A stretch of DNA of 64,000 bases. It comes from Pseudomonas tremae (lineage in GTDB: Bacteria > Pseudomonadota > Gammaproteobacteria > Pseudomonadales > Pseudomonadaceae). The DNA lies in the NCBI RefSeq assembly GCF_001401155.1, contig NZ_LJRO01000458.1, positions 208,746-272,745 on the forward strand, given 5' to 3'. The notes under the pieces were generated by a model. It had not been told where the DNA came from, ran no database searches, and was given only the letters and a program-made list of their open reading frames with translations. Made by a program: the position numbers and the translations under genes. How positions within the stretch are numbered: position 1 is the first letter of the stretch; each line of letters starts with the position of its first letter. Shown here in pieces: positions 36,408-45,485 of the stretch.

Positions 36408-36426
36408 AATGAGACTGATTCTAATT
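36408..36426 (-). promoter_or_regulatory. Fur box candidate upstream of the ECF sigma gene
   Basis: AATGAGACTGATTCTAATT (plus strand) has the AATGAgAnTnATTnTnATT symmetry of Pseudomonas Fur boxes at ECF sigma genes. It lies about 30-48 bp before the chosen ATG, over the likely promoter. Confidence 0.65.
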
Positions 36427-36584
36427 AGTGTTATATCCCGAGTCCATGCTCTTTTTTGCAGAATGCCCATTGCCGTTGCGGAAAACAGGCGTCATTGGAC
36501 CGCAAGGCGTTGATTCGCGGCGTGTAAGAGCGATCTTTTGAGCCAAAGAAAGATATGCCGCAGGCCCCTGCCGAGCTGCTTGAT

Positions 36585-36758
36585 CTACGCTGAGGCCTGC
36601 GCAAAGCTTTGCTCGGCGGCATTGAACTCGGTCAGCAAATGCCTGCGCTCTTCGGCGTAAAGAATCGACAGGTTGTTCAGCGTCAGTGGCCAGTTCTGCT
36701 CAAGCGTGTGTACAAGGTGTTCAAGGGTGGTTTGCATCCAGCCCGCAACACTTCGAAT
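36585..36758 (-). pseudogene. NRPS remnant: end of a condensation domain and linker into an adenylation domain
   Basis: The minus-strand frame reads GWMQTTLEHLVHTLEQNWPL then TLNNLSILYAEERRHLLTEF and NAAEQSF. This is the characteristic end of a condensation domain running into the linker motif before adenylation (usually LPLLs-aeRq-lL-eFN). It stops at TAG 36585-36587 where an adenylation domain should begin, and its upstream end changes into the LuxR gene of the opposite strand near 36753-36765. No other NRPS sequence is seen in the window. It is thus a scrap about 55 codons long of a large synthetase, left by deletion. Confidence 0.7.
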
Positions 36759-37636
36759 ACAGCGATGATCCGGCCTTTTACAGGCAACTGGCCCGCCTGG
36801 TGTCCTGCACCGGCTGTGCGACCTTCGCCGGTCAGATGCATGAACTGGCCAATGCTCAGGTTCTGATCCATGGAATCGACCTCAGCGAATGGACGCTGGA
36901 CCTGCATGAAAACGACGTCATCGACATCAAGGTGCTCGTGACTGCCGGACTGCAAAAGGAGCTTCCAGCTGCCCTGAATAATCTATTGCTGCCGAGCATC
37001 CTGCACATGCAGGACCTGCGTCTGATACAGCTCAAGAGCCCTCCAAGCAAGCAGCACCCGCAGCGCAGCACTCATCAGTGCAACCTCGTTTCCAGTAGCG
37101 CAGACCGCCGCCGAGTGATCTGCTTTCATCGGCTGATGACCGAGCGTGCGTTTTCGCTGGCAGAGCTTTCAGTGCTCAAGAGCCTTTCCGGCATGCTGCC
37201 GCTGCTCGGGCAACATGCGCAGAGCCTTGCGCAGCAGGCAAGCCTGCAATACACCGGGAGCGAGACCGAGGCAGGTTCTCTGGATCCGGTTTTCAGCATC
37301 AAGCTGGCGCAGGAAGCCGTGACACTTTCGGCACGGGAACAGGAGGTTTGCATAGGGTTGCTGACAGGCGGCACAGTGTCCCAGATGGCTCAGCGACTGA
37401 AGGTCAAGAACAGCTCGGTGGAGACCTACCTAAAGCGCGCCACCGCCAAACTGGGTGTCAGCGGCAGGCACGGCCTTGCCCGGTGGATAGCTGAACGTTT
37501 AAAGGTACGCCAAGGGTCCAGGGAGGCCCGCAAAGGCCTCTCTCACCGAGCTGATTCAGTTTTCAGTCCAAGCGAAACGCAATCACGCTGTCGCCCAGTG
37601 TCGTGCCCAGCGAACCGTGCCCGCCAGCGGCGATAA
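36759..37636 (+). pseudogene. LuxR-type regulator, SalA/SyrF-like, 5' truncated
   Basis: The coding frame is open from 36626 with only a GTG at 36686 and an ATG at 36836. Family-like sequence seems to begin near 36759 (DDPAFYRQLARLV). The C-terminal helix-turn-helix is good: LSAREQEVCIGLLTGG, VSQMAQRLKVKNSSVETYLKRATAKLGVSGRHGLARWI (about last 100-45 residues). The last 45 residues look unrelated and run 74 bp into the antisense PQQ dehydrogenase gene, so the original stop may be lost as well. SalA, SyrF and SyrG regulators of syringomycin/syringopeptin synthesis have this build. It might still make a shortened protein. Confidence 0.6.
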
Positions 37637-39923
37637 TCACATATTGCTTGCCGTCGCTCCCTCGGTAGGTCGACGGCGTGGCTTGACCGCCGGCCGGCAA
37701 TTCGTGCTCCCACAGCAATTCGCCGGTATTGACGTCGTAGGCACGAATGAAGTCATCCGCAGTTGCCCCGTGAAATATCACCCCTCCTGCCGTGAGCAAT
37801 GGTCCGCCATGCGCAACCATGCCCATCGGAAAGCCGATGGGGAAACGCTCCTGCATAAAAGTAGTCTTGAGGTTTTTGGTGGTGCCCACCCGGCGTATCC
37901 ACTCGGTCTTGCCAGTGCTCAGGTCCACACCGGCCATGCTTCCCCACGGTGGCGCGTTACAGGGGATGCCAAGCCCGGACGCAAGCCGGGAAATACGAAC
38001 GGCGTAGTCACCCTCGAAATTTTCGTTCCAGTACGGCTTGCCTTCTTGAGTGAACAGACGTTTTTCTCCCGCATCCCCGGGGCGCTTGATCAGGTTATAG
38101 ACGTACGCCAGATGCACCGGCGCGGCCACCAGCAGCTGGCGGTCAGGGTCGACGGCAACCGCCCCCCAGTTGAACACCCCAATGTTGCCGGGGTATATCA
38201 ATGAGCCCGACTCGGTGGCTGGCGTCCACGGATTGCCGTCATAGCGAAGCTTGTTATAGGTGATCCGGCAGGCCATCTGGTCAAAAGGCGTCACCCCCCA
38301 CATGGACTTCTCGGTCAGTGCGGGTGGAATGAAATTGAGTCGGGAAACCGGCTGGGTCGCTGCGAAGCGCTCGCCCGCCACGCCCCCGCCAGTGCCGACC
38401 CGCACCTCATCGACAGGCACAATCGGTATGCCTGTCAGTCGATTGAGCACGAAGATGTTGCCGACTTTGGTGGGCAATACCACTGCCGGTTGCCTGCTGT
38501 CTTCGGGACCCAGCTCCAGGAGCGAAGGCTGCGATGGGTTATCGCGGTCCCAGAGGTCATTGTGCGAGGTCTGGAATTTCCAGCGAAATGCGCCTGTGTG
38601 CAGGTCCAGCGCAACCAGCGCGTCCCGGTATTTCTCGGTATTGCTGCCCGGGTCCCTGCGGGTGCCGGTTTCATCCGGCGAAGCATTGCCAAACGGCACG
38701 TACACCAGGCCATTCTTGACATCGGCACTCAGGGTCGCCCAAGCGACCGGCGTGTCCTGGGGATATTGGCGATCAGTTGCCAACGGTCGGGTGTCGTCCG
38801 GATTCTGCGGGTCGAAGTTCCAGACCAATTGGCCCGTCAACACGTTAAAGGCGCGAATTACTCCGGACGGATTGCCGGAATCGTAACCGTTGTCCATGAC
38901 CGAGCTGCCAATCACGATCAGGTCGCCTGCAATCAATGGCGCGGAGGTCTGCATCAGTGCGTGCGGGCGAAGGGTGCCCATGCTGACGCCGAGATCGATG
39001 ACTCCATCGGCGCCGAAATCGCTGCAACGTTGGCCGGTGTCCGCATCAAGAGCCACCAGCTTCGCGTCGGCGGTGGCCGTGATAATGCGCTTTCCGCACT
39101 GAGTCGGCTGATTCGAGCTGCTAGCGGAATAATAGCTGACGCCGCGGCAGGTCTGGTGTTGCTGCAGGTAAGAGCGGGTCTTCTCTGGCACATACTTCCA
39201 TGCCAACGCTCCGGTCTGCGGGTTCAGCGCATGCACCTCGTTATGCGCGGTACACACGTATACCCGGTCATTGACCTTCAGCGGGGTGGCCTCAAAGGTG
39301 TACTCGCCCGCATCCTTGTCCGCATCGCGCAGGTCGCCGGTGTGATACTCCCAGGCAACAGACAGCTTGCCGACTGTCTGAGCGGTTATCTGATCAAGAC
39401 CAGAGAATCGTTGTCCGGCATTGGTGCCGCCATAAGCTACCCAATCATCCCCTGCCGTTTCAGTACTGCGTGCCGCTGCTGTCGTATTGATCTGGCCCTT
39501 GAACGGGTACGGATCATAGATCATAAGTACAACGACGATAATGAACATGACGCCCAGCGTGCCGCCCAGAAACGGATGAAAACGACGGTTATCGAGGGCT
39601 GTTTGGGCTTTATAGAGAGGGCGGACCACCCAAGGCATTGCCAGCCACAACCCGATCAGTGCAAACAGGTCGCCGCGGGGAATCCACTGCCATTTGTCGA
39701 AGCCGACTTCGTAGACGATCCAGACCAGAACCCCCCACATGAGCGACGCATACAGGGTGAGCGCCGATTTTCTTTTGCAGAACAGCAGAACAGCTGTCGC
39801 CAGCAGCCCCAGAGCAATGATCGAGTAGGCCGGGGAGCCTCCAACGGCCACTAGCTGGGCGCCCATGTAGAGAAGAATCAAGCTCAGTATCGCCAGTGCG
39901 ACACCTGTCACTTTCAGAATCAT
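37563..39923 (-). CDS. Membrane PQQ-dependent glucose/quinate/shikimate dehydrogenase
   Basis: A 786-residue quinoprotein of the glucose/quinate/shikimate family. Five N-terminal membrane helices occupy about residues 1-145. A periplasmic eight-bladed propeller carries tryptophan-docking repeats (TGALAWKYVPE, TGQLVWNFDPQNPDDTRPL, TGELLWEHELPAGGQATPSTYRGSDGKQYVIIAAGGHG split across the end). It oxidises a sugar or cyclitol in the periplasm and passes electrons to ubiquinone. Glucose versus quinate cannot be told here. It lies downstream of the sugar-type regulator gene, same strand, 73 bp apart. Confidence 0.88.
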   Translation of the reverse strand: MILKVTGVALAILSLILLYMGAQLVAVGGSPAYSIIALGLLATAVLLFCKRKSALTLYASLMWGVLVWIVYEVGFDKWQWIPRGDLFALIGLWLAMPWVVRPLYKAQTALDNRRFHPFLGGTLGVMFIIVVVLMIYDPYPFKGQINTTAAARSTETAGDDWVAYGGTNAGQRFSGLDQITAQTVGKLSVAWEYHTGDLRDADKDAGEYTFEATPLKVNDRVYVCTAHNEVHALNPQTGALAWKYVPEKTRSYLQQHQTCRGVSYYSASSSNQPTQCGKRIITATADAKLVALDADTGQRCSDFGADGVIDLGVSMGTLRPHALMQTSAPLIAGDLIVIGSSVMDNGYDSGNPSGVIRAFNVLTGQLVWNFDPQNPDDTRPLATDRQYPQDTPVAWATLSADVKNGLVYVPFGNASPDETGTRRDPGSNTEKYRDALVALDLHTGAFRWKFQTSHNDLWDRDNPSQPSLLELGPEDSRQPAVVLPTKVGNIFVLNRLTGIPIVPVDEVRVGTGGGVAGERFAATQPVSRLNFIPPALTEKSMWGVTPFDQMACRITYNKLRYDGNPWTPATESGSLIYPGNIGVFNWGAVAVDPDRQLLVAAPVHLAYVYNLIKRPGDAGEKRLFTQEGKPYWNENFEGDYAVRISRLASGLGIPCNAPPWGSMAGVDLSTGKTEWIRRVGTTKNLKTTFMQERFPIGFPMGMVAHGGPLLTAGGVIFHGATADDFIRAYDVNTGELLWEHELPAGGQATPSTYRGSDGKQYVIIAAGGHGSLGTTLGDSVIAFRLD

Positions 39924-39995
39924 TGCCGTCGCCCTGTCTTGTTATGAAGTCCCTATTTGCAGTGCTTGCGACAGCCCGTAATTGTGAATGGTTCA

Positions 39996-41000
39996 TCACC
40001 CTTTGCGCGTTGCGTCATCCAGCGCAAGGATGGTATGCGCATTGGTGACCGTCGTGGCCAGTGTGTTGATCACTCCCGAGCGCAGTGCCCCCAGCGTGGC
40101 GGCAGCCTTGGTATTTTCACTGGCAATGGCCACAACATCCGGAATGCGTAACAGCTCCTGAACGGTCAGCCCTATCACCCTGCCCTGTATAGCGTTGACC
40201 GCAGGCTGCCCGTGAATATCAATAAAGTCATAACCCATCATGTCTCCCACGGTGCCGGATAACCTGGCCTGGGCGATTTCCTGCGGCGAGAACCAGCCCA
40301 TGCGCACCATGTTGCTGTTTTCGCTCATGTCACCGATACCGATCAGGGCCATATCGGCCCGGCGCGCCCGATCGAGGGTCGAGCGCACCGTATCGTTGCT
40401 GATCAGCACGCTGCGCAACTCCGGGTTGGCGACCAGCGCCGGGGCGTAAAGGCTTTCACTTTCGCCGCCGAAACGCAGCGCCAGGCGACGGCAGATGTGG
40501 TCCGGGTTCATGTATTCGCCTGCTTTGAGCGAACCGCCAATGGCGCAGACAAATGTGCAATTGCGCGTCACCGGCAAAAACACGTTGTCTGCCACTGCGC
40601 CCACGTTGCGGCCCATTCCTACCGCGACAATCATGCCGTCGCTCAGGGTTTTGTTGAGGTAATTGGCCACCAGGCTGGCCACCGCCGAGCGCTGGGTATC
40701 CGGATCGCTGTGATCAACCGCGATCAGCGCACGATCAAGCTCGAAGCGCTCCACCAGCGCCTGTTCAAGTTCGTTATTCATGGCTGGATGCTGCAGCACC
40801 CGCACCTCGACAATACCTTCATCGCGTGCACGCTTGAGCAGACGGCTGACTTTCGCGCGTGACAGGTCGAAACGTTTGGCGATGGCTTCCTGAGTGACGT
40901 TCTCAAGGTAGTAAAGCATTGCGACTTCGGTCATCAGATCGATATCGCTGGCCATGCGCTGGGTACTGTCACTCATGTGGAGAGGCTTCCGTTTCGGCAT
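39996..41000 (-). CDS. SorC/DeoR-type sugar-binding transcriptional regulator
   Basis: ATG 41000 or, with little difference, ATG 40976. An N-terminal helix-turn-helix (LYYLENVTQEAIAKRFDLSRAKVSRLLKRARDEGIVEV, about residues 27-65) is followed by a SorC sugar-phosphate sensor domain (LSDGMIVAVGMGRNV, CAIGGSLK, DMALIGIGDM, TLGALRSGVINTLATTVTNAHTIL). EryD, the erythritol regulator, is of this class. It probably responds to a phosphorylated intermediate of the pathway encoded around it. It follows the RpiB-like gene by about 39 bp and likely shares its transcript. Confidence 0.88.
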   Translation of the reverse strand: MPKRKPLHMSDSTQRMASDIDLMTEVAMLYYLENVTQEAIAKRFDLSRAKVSRLLKRARDEGIVEVRVLQHPAMNNELEQALVERFELDRALIAVDHSDPDTQRSAVASLVANYLNKTLSDGMIVAVGMGRNVGAVADNVFLPVTRNCTFVCAIGGSLKAGEYMNPDHICRRLALRFGGESESLYAPALVANPELRSVLISNDTVRSTLDRARRADMALIGIGDMSENSNMVRMGWFSPQEIAQARLSGTVGDMMGYDFIDIHGQPAVNAIQGRVIGLTVQELLRIPDVVAIASENTKAAATLGALRSGVINTLATTVTNAHTILALDDATRKG

Positions 41001-41039
41001 CAAAGGCGCATTCTCCCTACTCCCGCCCTGTCTCGTCCA

Positions 41040-41501
41040 CTACTGATGGCCGTCACGCTCGATGGCATTGATGCGCTCGACCTTGGCTCCGGAGCGTGCA
41101 GCCTCGAACTCCGATTCCAGAAATGATTTGACGATGCTTTTCGCCAGCTCCGCACCGATCACCCGCGCACCGACCGAGAGAATTTGCGCATCGTTGCTTT
41201 TGCGCGCGCGCTCGGCCGAATAGGTGTCATGGGCCTGAGCGGCACGAATGCCGAACACCTTGTTGGCGGATATGGCCATACCTATTCCGGTACCGCAAAC
41301 CAGTACACCGAGCCTTTGCTGGCCGGCATTGATGGCCGTTGCGACTGCCAGGGCGATGTCCGGATAAAGCACCGGCGCGGTTGAGTGGGTGCCGAAATCG
41401 GTTACCGGGTAACCCAGTGACTCGATATGGCGTTTCAACAGTTCTTTGAGTTCGTAACCCGCTTCGTCACATCCGATAGCCACCGGGAAAGGTGTGTTCA
41501 T
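41040..41501 (-). CDS. RpiB/LacAB-type sugar phosphate isomerase
   Basis: 153 residues, with GCDEAGYELKELLKRHIESLGY, the catalytic cysteine in VLVCGTGIGMAISANK (about residue 70) and RAAQAHDTYSAERARKSNDAQILSVGARVIG. RpiB-type enzymes interconvert aldose and ketose phosphates. EryI/DerI-type relatives convert erythrulose 4-phosphate into erythrose 4-phosphate. Presence with a DhaK/DhaL pair and two dehydrogenases favours this tetrose role over ribose use. Confidence 0.85.
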   Translation of the reverse strand: MNTPFPVAIGCDEAGYELKELLKRHIESLGYPVTDFGTHSTAPVLYPDIALAVATAINAGQQRLGVLVCGTGIGMAISANKVFGIRAAQAHDTYSAERARKSNDAQILSVGARVIGAELAKSIVKSFLESEFEAARSGAKVERINAIERDGHQ

Positions 41502-41641
41502 GGCGTCTGGCTCCGCTGCCGTGGTCGCTCAAGCTCGACCAAATGTTCATTCGGTGAAATTCCGATCAGTTATTTCTCGGGCATTACGGTCAGCCTGTCA
41601 AGCGAGATTTGCGTGAATACAGCGCTATAGTCGCAAAGACA

Positions 41642-41696
41642 AGTCAATCGCGGACTTTTCACACGCTATGAAACTTTTAAGTGAAAGAGATTGACT
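41642..41696. promoter_or_regulatory. Nested inverted repeat, candidate operator
   Basis: In the 281-bp divergent region there is a perfect pair AGTCAATC (41642-41649) / GATTGACT (41689-41696) with a second pair CTTTTCAC (41655-41662) / GTGAAAG (41681-41687) nested inside it. Such a paired layout suits a SorC-type tetramer controlling both the isomerase/regulator and the transporter promoters. Binding is not proved. Confidence 0.5.
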
Positions 41697-41782
41697 GATC
41701 AGAATTTCATTTGATACACATATGCTCACTGAGCAACACTTCAGTTCATCTAATAAGAAATTCACAGCACGAGGACACGCCG

Positions 41783-43270
41783 ATGGCCAAGCCATTACTG
41801 CTCCAGGCTGAACAGGTCACTAAGGCCTATGCCGGCATACCTGCCCTGCGTGACGGCCGTCTTTCGCTGCGCGCTGGCAGCGTGCATGCCCTGTGCGGCG
41901 GGAATGGCGCGGGCAAATCGACCTTCCTCAGCATCCTCATGGGCATCACTCAGCGCGACTCAGGCACCATCCTGCTCAACGGCGAACCGGTGCAGTTCAA
42001 TCGCCCCGGCGAGGCTCTCGCTGCAGGCGTCGCGATGATCACCCAAGAGCTTGAACCCATCCCCTTCATGACCGTCGCGGAAAACATCTGGCTGGGCCGC
42101 GAACCTCGCAGGGCGGGTTGCATCGTCGATAGCAAGGCGCTTAATCGACGCACCCGCGAGCTGCTGGAAGAACTCGAATTCGACGTCGACGCCACCAGCC
42201 CCATGTACCGCCTGAGTGTGGCGCAGATACAGCTGGTGGAAATCGCCAAGGCATTCAGCCATGACTGTCAGGTGATGATCATGGACGAGCCCACCTCGGC
42301 CATCGGCGAGCGCGAGGCGCAAACCCTGTTCAAGGCTATCCGCCGACTGACCGCACGGGGCGCGGGGATTATCTATGTATCCCACCGCCTCAGCGAACTG
42401 GCGCAAATCGCCGATGATTACAGCATCTTTCGCGACGGAGCCTTTGTCGAAAGCGGGCGCATGGCCGATATCGATCGCGCACACCTGGTGCGAGGCATTG
42501 TCGGCCAGGAGCTGCAGCGTATCGATCACAAGGCAGGGCGGGACTGCGCCGCCGAATGCTGCCTGGACGTAGACAGCCTGAGCCGGAACGGCGAATTCCA
42601 GGACATCAGCCTGCAACTGCGTCACGGCGAGATTCTGGGCATCTACGGCCTGATGGGCTCCGGACGCAGCGAATTCCTCAATTGCATCTACGGCCTGACC
42701 ACGCCTGACGCAGGTCGCGTGACCCTGCAGGGCAAACCCATGCCGATCGGCCTGCCCAAAGCGACTATTCGGGCCGGCATGTCTCTGGTTACTGAGGACC
42801 GCAAAGACAGCGGCCTGGTACTCAGCGGCAGCATCCTCTCGAATATCGCGCTGTCGGCTTACCGGCAACTGTCGAGCTGGTCGCTGATCAATGCGCGCAA
42901 GGAACAGCAGCTGGCAGAAGACATGGTCAAGCGCCTGCAGATCAAGACAACCTCGCTGGACCTGCCCGTCTCATCCATGAGCGGAGGCAACCAGCAGAAA
43001 GTGGTGCTAGCCAAATGCCTCTCCACGCAGCCGGTATGCCTGCTCTGTGACGAACCGACCCGAGGCATCGACGAAGGCGCCAAACAGGAGATCTATCACC
43101 TGCTGGACCAGTTCGTGCGCGCGGGCGGGGCCGCCATTGTGGTGTCTTCAGAGGCCCCGGAGCTGTTGCGCCTGAGTGACCGTATCGCCGTATTCAAAGG
43201 TGGCAGGCTGGTGACCATCAGCAGCGATGCCGATCTTTCCCAGGAAGCCCTGCTGAGTCTCGCCTCATGA
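41783..43270 (+). CDS. Sugar ABC importer ATPase (RbsA/XylG type)
   Basis: ATG 41783 follows GAGG; the longer frame from 41711 lies in the promoter region. The 495-residue protein has two ABC domains. The first has Walker A GGNGAGKST (about 38) and VMIMDEPTSAI. The second has a degenerate P-loop YGLMGSGRSEF but good SMSGGNQQKVVLAKCL and CDEPTRGID. This asymmetry is normal for the family. It energises import of a sugar or polyol with the two following genes; its end overlaps the permease start as ATGA. Confidence 0.92.
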   Translation: MAKPLLLQAEQVTKAYAGIPALRDGRLSLRAGSVHALCGGNGAGKSTFLSILMGITQRDSGTILLNGEPVQFNRPGEALAAGVAMITQELEPIPFMTVAENIWLGREPRRAGCIVDSKALNRRTRELLEELEFDVDATSPMYRLSVAQIQLVEIAKAFSHDCQVMIMDEPTSAIGEREAQTLFKAIRRLTARGAGIIYVSHRLSELAQIADDYSIFRDGAFVESGRMADIDRAHLVRGIVGQELQRIDHKAGRDCAAECCLDVDSLSRNGEFQDISLQLRHGEILGIYGLMGSGRSEFLNCIYGLTTPDAGRVTLQGKPMPIGLPKATIRAGMSLVTEDRKDSGLVLSGSILSNIALSAYRQLSSWSLINARKEQQLAEDMVKRLQIKTTSLDLPVSSMSGGNQQKVVLAKCLSTQPVCLLCDEPTRGIDEGAKQEIYHLLDQFVRAGGAAIVVSSEAPELLRLSDRIAVFKGGRLVTISSDADLSQEALLSLAS

Positions 43271-44244
43271 ATAGCAAAACCATCATTGCGCCCGCCACTG
43301 CCGAACCGCGCAGCCTGCTGCGTCTGTCCCTGGACCGTTTCGGACTGCCACTGGTGTTCATCCTGCTCTGCCTGGTGATGACCTTTGCCAGCGAGTACTT
43401 CATGACCTGGCGAAACTGGATGGACATCCTGCGCCAGACGTCGATCAACGGCATTCTCGCGGTCGGCATGACCTACGTGATCCTGACCAAGGGCATTGAC
43501 CTGTCAGTGGGCTCGATTCTGGCCTTCGCCGGGTTGTGCAGCGCACTGGTGGCCACCCAGGGCTATGGCCTGCTGGCGGCGGTCAGCGCCGGGATGTTCG
43601 CTGGTGCGATGCTGGGAGTGGTCAACGGCTTTATGGTCGCCAACCTCTCGATCCCGCCATTCGTGGCCACGCTGGGCATGCTCAGCATTGCGCGCGGCAT
43701 GACGTTCATTCTCAACGACGGCAGCCCGGTCACCGACCTGCCTGAAGAGTATCTGGCGCTGGGCATCGGCAAGCTTGGCCCGATCGGTGTGCCGATCATC
43801 ATCTTCGCTGTGGTTGCGCTGATCTTCTGGATGGTGCTGCGCTACACCACCTACGGTCGCTATGTGTATGCCGTTGGCGGCAACGAAAAGAGCGCGCGCA
43901 CCTCCGGGATCGGCGTGCGCAAGGTGATGTTTTCAGTCTACGTGGTGTCCGGGCTGCTGGCGGGGCTGGCAGGTGTGGTGTTGTCGGCACGGACCACGTC
44001 CGCCCTGCCCCAGGCCGGCATGTCCTACGAACTGGACGCCATTGCAGCGGTGGTCATCGGCGGCACCAGCCTGTCCGGGGGCACTGGCAGCATCGTCGGC
44101 ACGCTGTTCGGCGCCCTGCTGATCGGCGTCATCAACAACGGCCTCAACCTGCTGGGTGTGTCTTCCTATTACCAACAGGTAGCCAAGGGCCTGATCATCG
44201 TGTTCGCAGTACTGATCGACGTGTGGCGCAAGAAAAAACGCTAG
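43267..44244 (+). CDS. Sugar ABC importer permease (RbsC type)
   Basis: 325 residues, about nine to ten membrane helices, with family motifs LAVGMTYVILTKGIDLSVGSILAFAG (about residues 60-85), FVATLGMLSIARG, ALPQAGMSYELDAIAAVVIGGTSLSGGTGSIVGT. It works as a homodimer with the ATPase from the gene it overlaps. Confidence 0.92.
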   Translation: MNSKTIIAPATAEPRSLLRLSLDRFGLPLVFILLCLVMTFASEYFMTWRNWMDILRQTSINGILAVGMTYVILTKGIDLSVGSILAFAGLCSALVATQGYGLLAAVSAGMFAGAMLGVVNGFMVANLSIPPFVATLGMLSIARGMTFILNDGSPVTDLPEEYLALGIGKLGPIGVPIIIFAVVALIFWMVLRYTTYGRYVYAVGGNEKSARTSGIGVRKVMFSVYVVSGLLAGLAGVVLSARTTSALPQAGMSYELDAIAAVVIGGTSLSGGTGSIVGTLFGALLIGVINNGLNLLGVSSYYQQVAKGLIIVFAVLIDVWRKKKR

Positions 44245-44296
44245 CTGCTTTTCCTCTGAATGACCGACTGACTAAAACAATAACGAGGTGCTCATC

Positions 44297-45307
44297 ATGA
44301 AATTCGGTAAATCCCTCGCCGCTGTCGCGGCGCTCTCCCTGCTTGCCAGCAGTATCACCCTGGCCGCCGATGGCAAGACCTACAAGATCGGTGCGGCGGT
44401 TTATGGCCTCAAGGGGCAGTTCATGCAGAACTGGGTCCGCGAGCTCAAGCAGCATCCGGCGGTCAAGGACGGCACCGTGCAGATCACCGTATTCGATGGC
44501 AACTACGATGCGCTGACCCAGAACAACCAGATCGAAACCATGATCACTCAGCATTACGACGCGATCATTTTCGTACCCATCGACACCAAGGCAGGAATCG
44601 GCACCGTGACCCGGGCGATGGAGAGCGACATCCCGGTCATCGCCTCGAATACACGTGTCGCCAGCGCCAAGGTGCCTTACGTCGGTAACGACGATGTCGA
44701 GGGCGGGCGGCTTCAGGCGCAGGCAATGGTCGACAAGCTCAAGGGCAAAGGCAACGTGGTGATCATCCAGGGGCCGATTGGGCAGTCGGCACAGATCGAC
44801 CGCGAAAAGGGCGAGATGGAGGTACTCAAGCAACACCCTGACATCAAGATCATCGAGATGAAAACCGCAAACTGGTCGCGCGCCGAAGCCTTGGCACTGA
44901 CTGAAGACTGGCTCAACGCTCACCCGAACGGCGGCATCTCGGGGATTATTTCGCAGAACGACGACATGGCGCTCGGCGCCCTGCAGGCGGTCAAGTCCCG
45001 CAACCTGAAGCCTGAAGACGTGCCTATCACCTCCATCGACGGCATGCCTGATGCGATTCAGGCGGCTAAAAAGAACGAAATCACCACATTCCTGCAGGAC
45101 GCCCAAGCCCAGTCCCAGGGCGCGCTTGACGTCGCCCTTCGTGCATTGGCCGGCAAGGACTACAGGCCGAAGTCGGTGATCTGGGATCGCTACGCCAAGG
45201 ACGTGAAATGGGGTGACGGAACCGACAAGAACTACATCCTGCCCTGGGTGCCGGTCACCGATGCCAACGCCGATGCGCTGTACAAACAGGTCAGTGGCGG
45301 CAAGTAA
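44297..45307 (+). CDS. Sugar ABC importer periplasmic binding protein (RbsB type)
   Basis: ATG 44297 gives MKFGKSLAAVAALSLLASSITLAA, a normal signal peptide. The mature part is a peripla_BP_4-type fold: KIGAAVYGLKGQFMQNWVREL, VPIDTKAGIGTVTRA, IPVIASNTRV and GISGIISQNDDMALGALQAV. GAGG lies upstream. It delivers the sugar or polyol to the permease. The ligand is not readable from sequence; context favours a small polyol. Confidence 0.9.
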   Translation: MKFGKSLAAVAALSLLASSITLAADGKTYKIGAAVYGLKGQFMQNWVRELKQHPAVKDGTVQITVFDGNYDALTQNNQIETMITQHYDAIIFVPIDTKAGIGTVTRAMESDIPVIASNTRVASAKVPYVGNDDVEGGRLQAQAMVDKLKGKGNVVIIQGPIGQSAQIDREKGEMEVLKQHPDIKIIEMKTANWSRAEALALTEDWLNAHPNGGISGIISQNDDMALGALQAVKSRNLKPEDVPITSIDGMPDAIQAAKKNEITTFLQDAQAQSQGALDVALRALAGKDYRPKSVIWDRYAKDVKWGDGTDKNYILPWVPVTDANADALYKQVSGGK

Positions 45308-45330
45308 CTCAAGCGTCCTGGCGCAGATCT

Positions 45331-45450
45331 GTGACGCAGAGCGTCACGAAAGGCATTCCCACGCGCCAGCGTGAGAGCGCAGTTCTGGATGCTCTGCGTC
45401 CGATCTTGAGTGTGCGGTAAAGCATGGATTTGTGACGCAGAGCGTCCCGA
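45331..45450. repeat. P. syringae-type intergenic repeat cluster
   Basis: GTGACGCAGAGCGTCAC, a perfect palindrome, is followed by GGCATTCCCACGC, then GCTCTGCGTC and another GTGACGCAGAGCGTC. Related units recur at 52411-52491. The hairpins lie between the binding-protein gene and the SDR gene, so they may lower read-through or protect the upstream transcript 3' end. Confidence 0.7.
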
Positions 45451-45485
45451 ATCATCAATCAACCAGTGCTAAAGGAGTAATTTTC

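Noticed and set aside
36626..36758. N-terminal extension of the LuxR frame
   Set aside because: The antisense strand of this stretch is a convincing NRPS linker, so the extension is chance coding.
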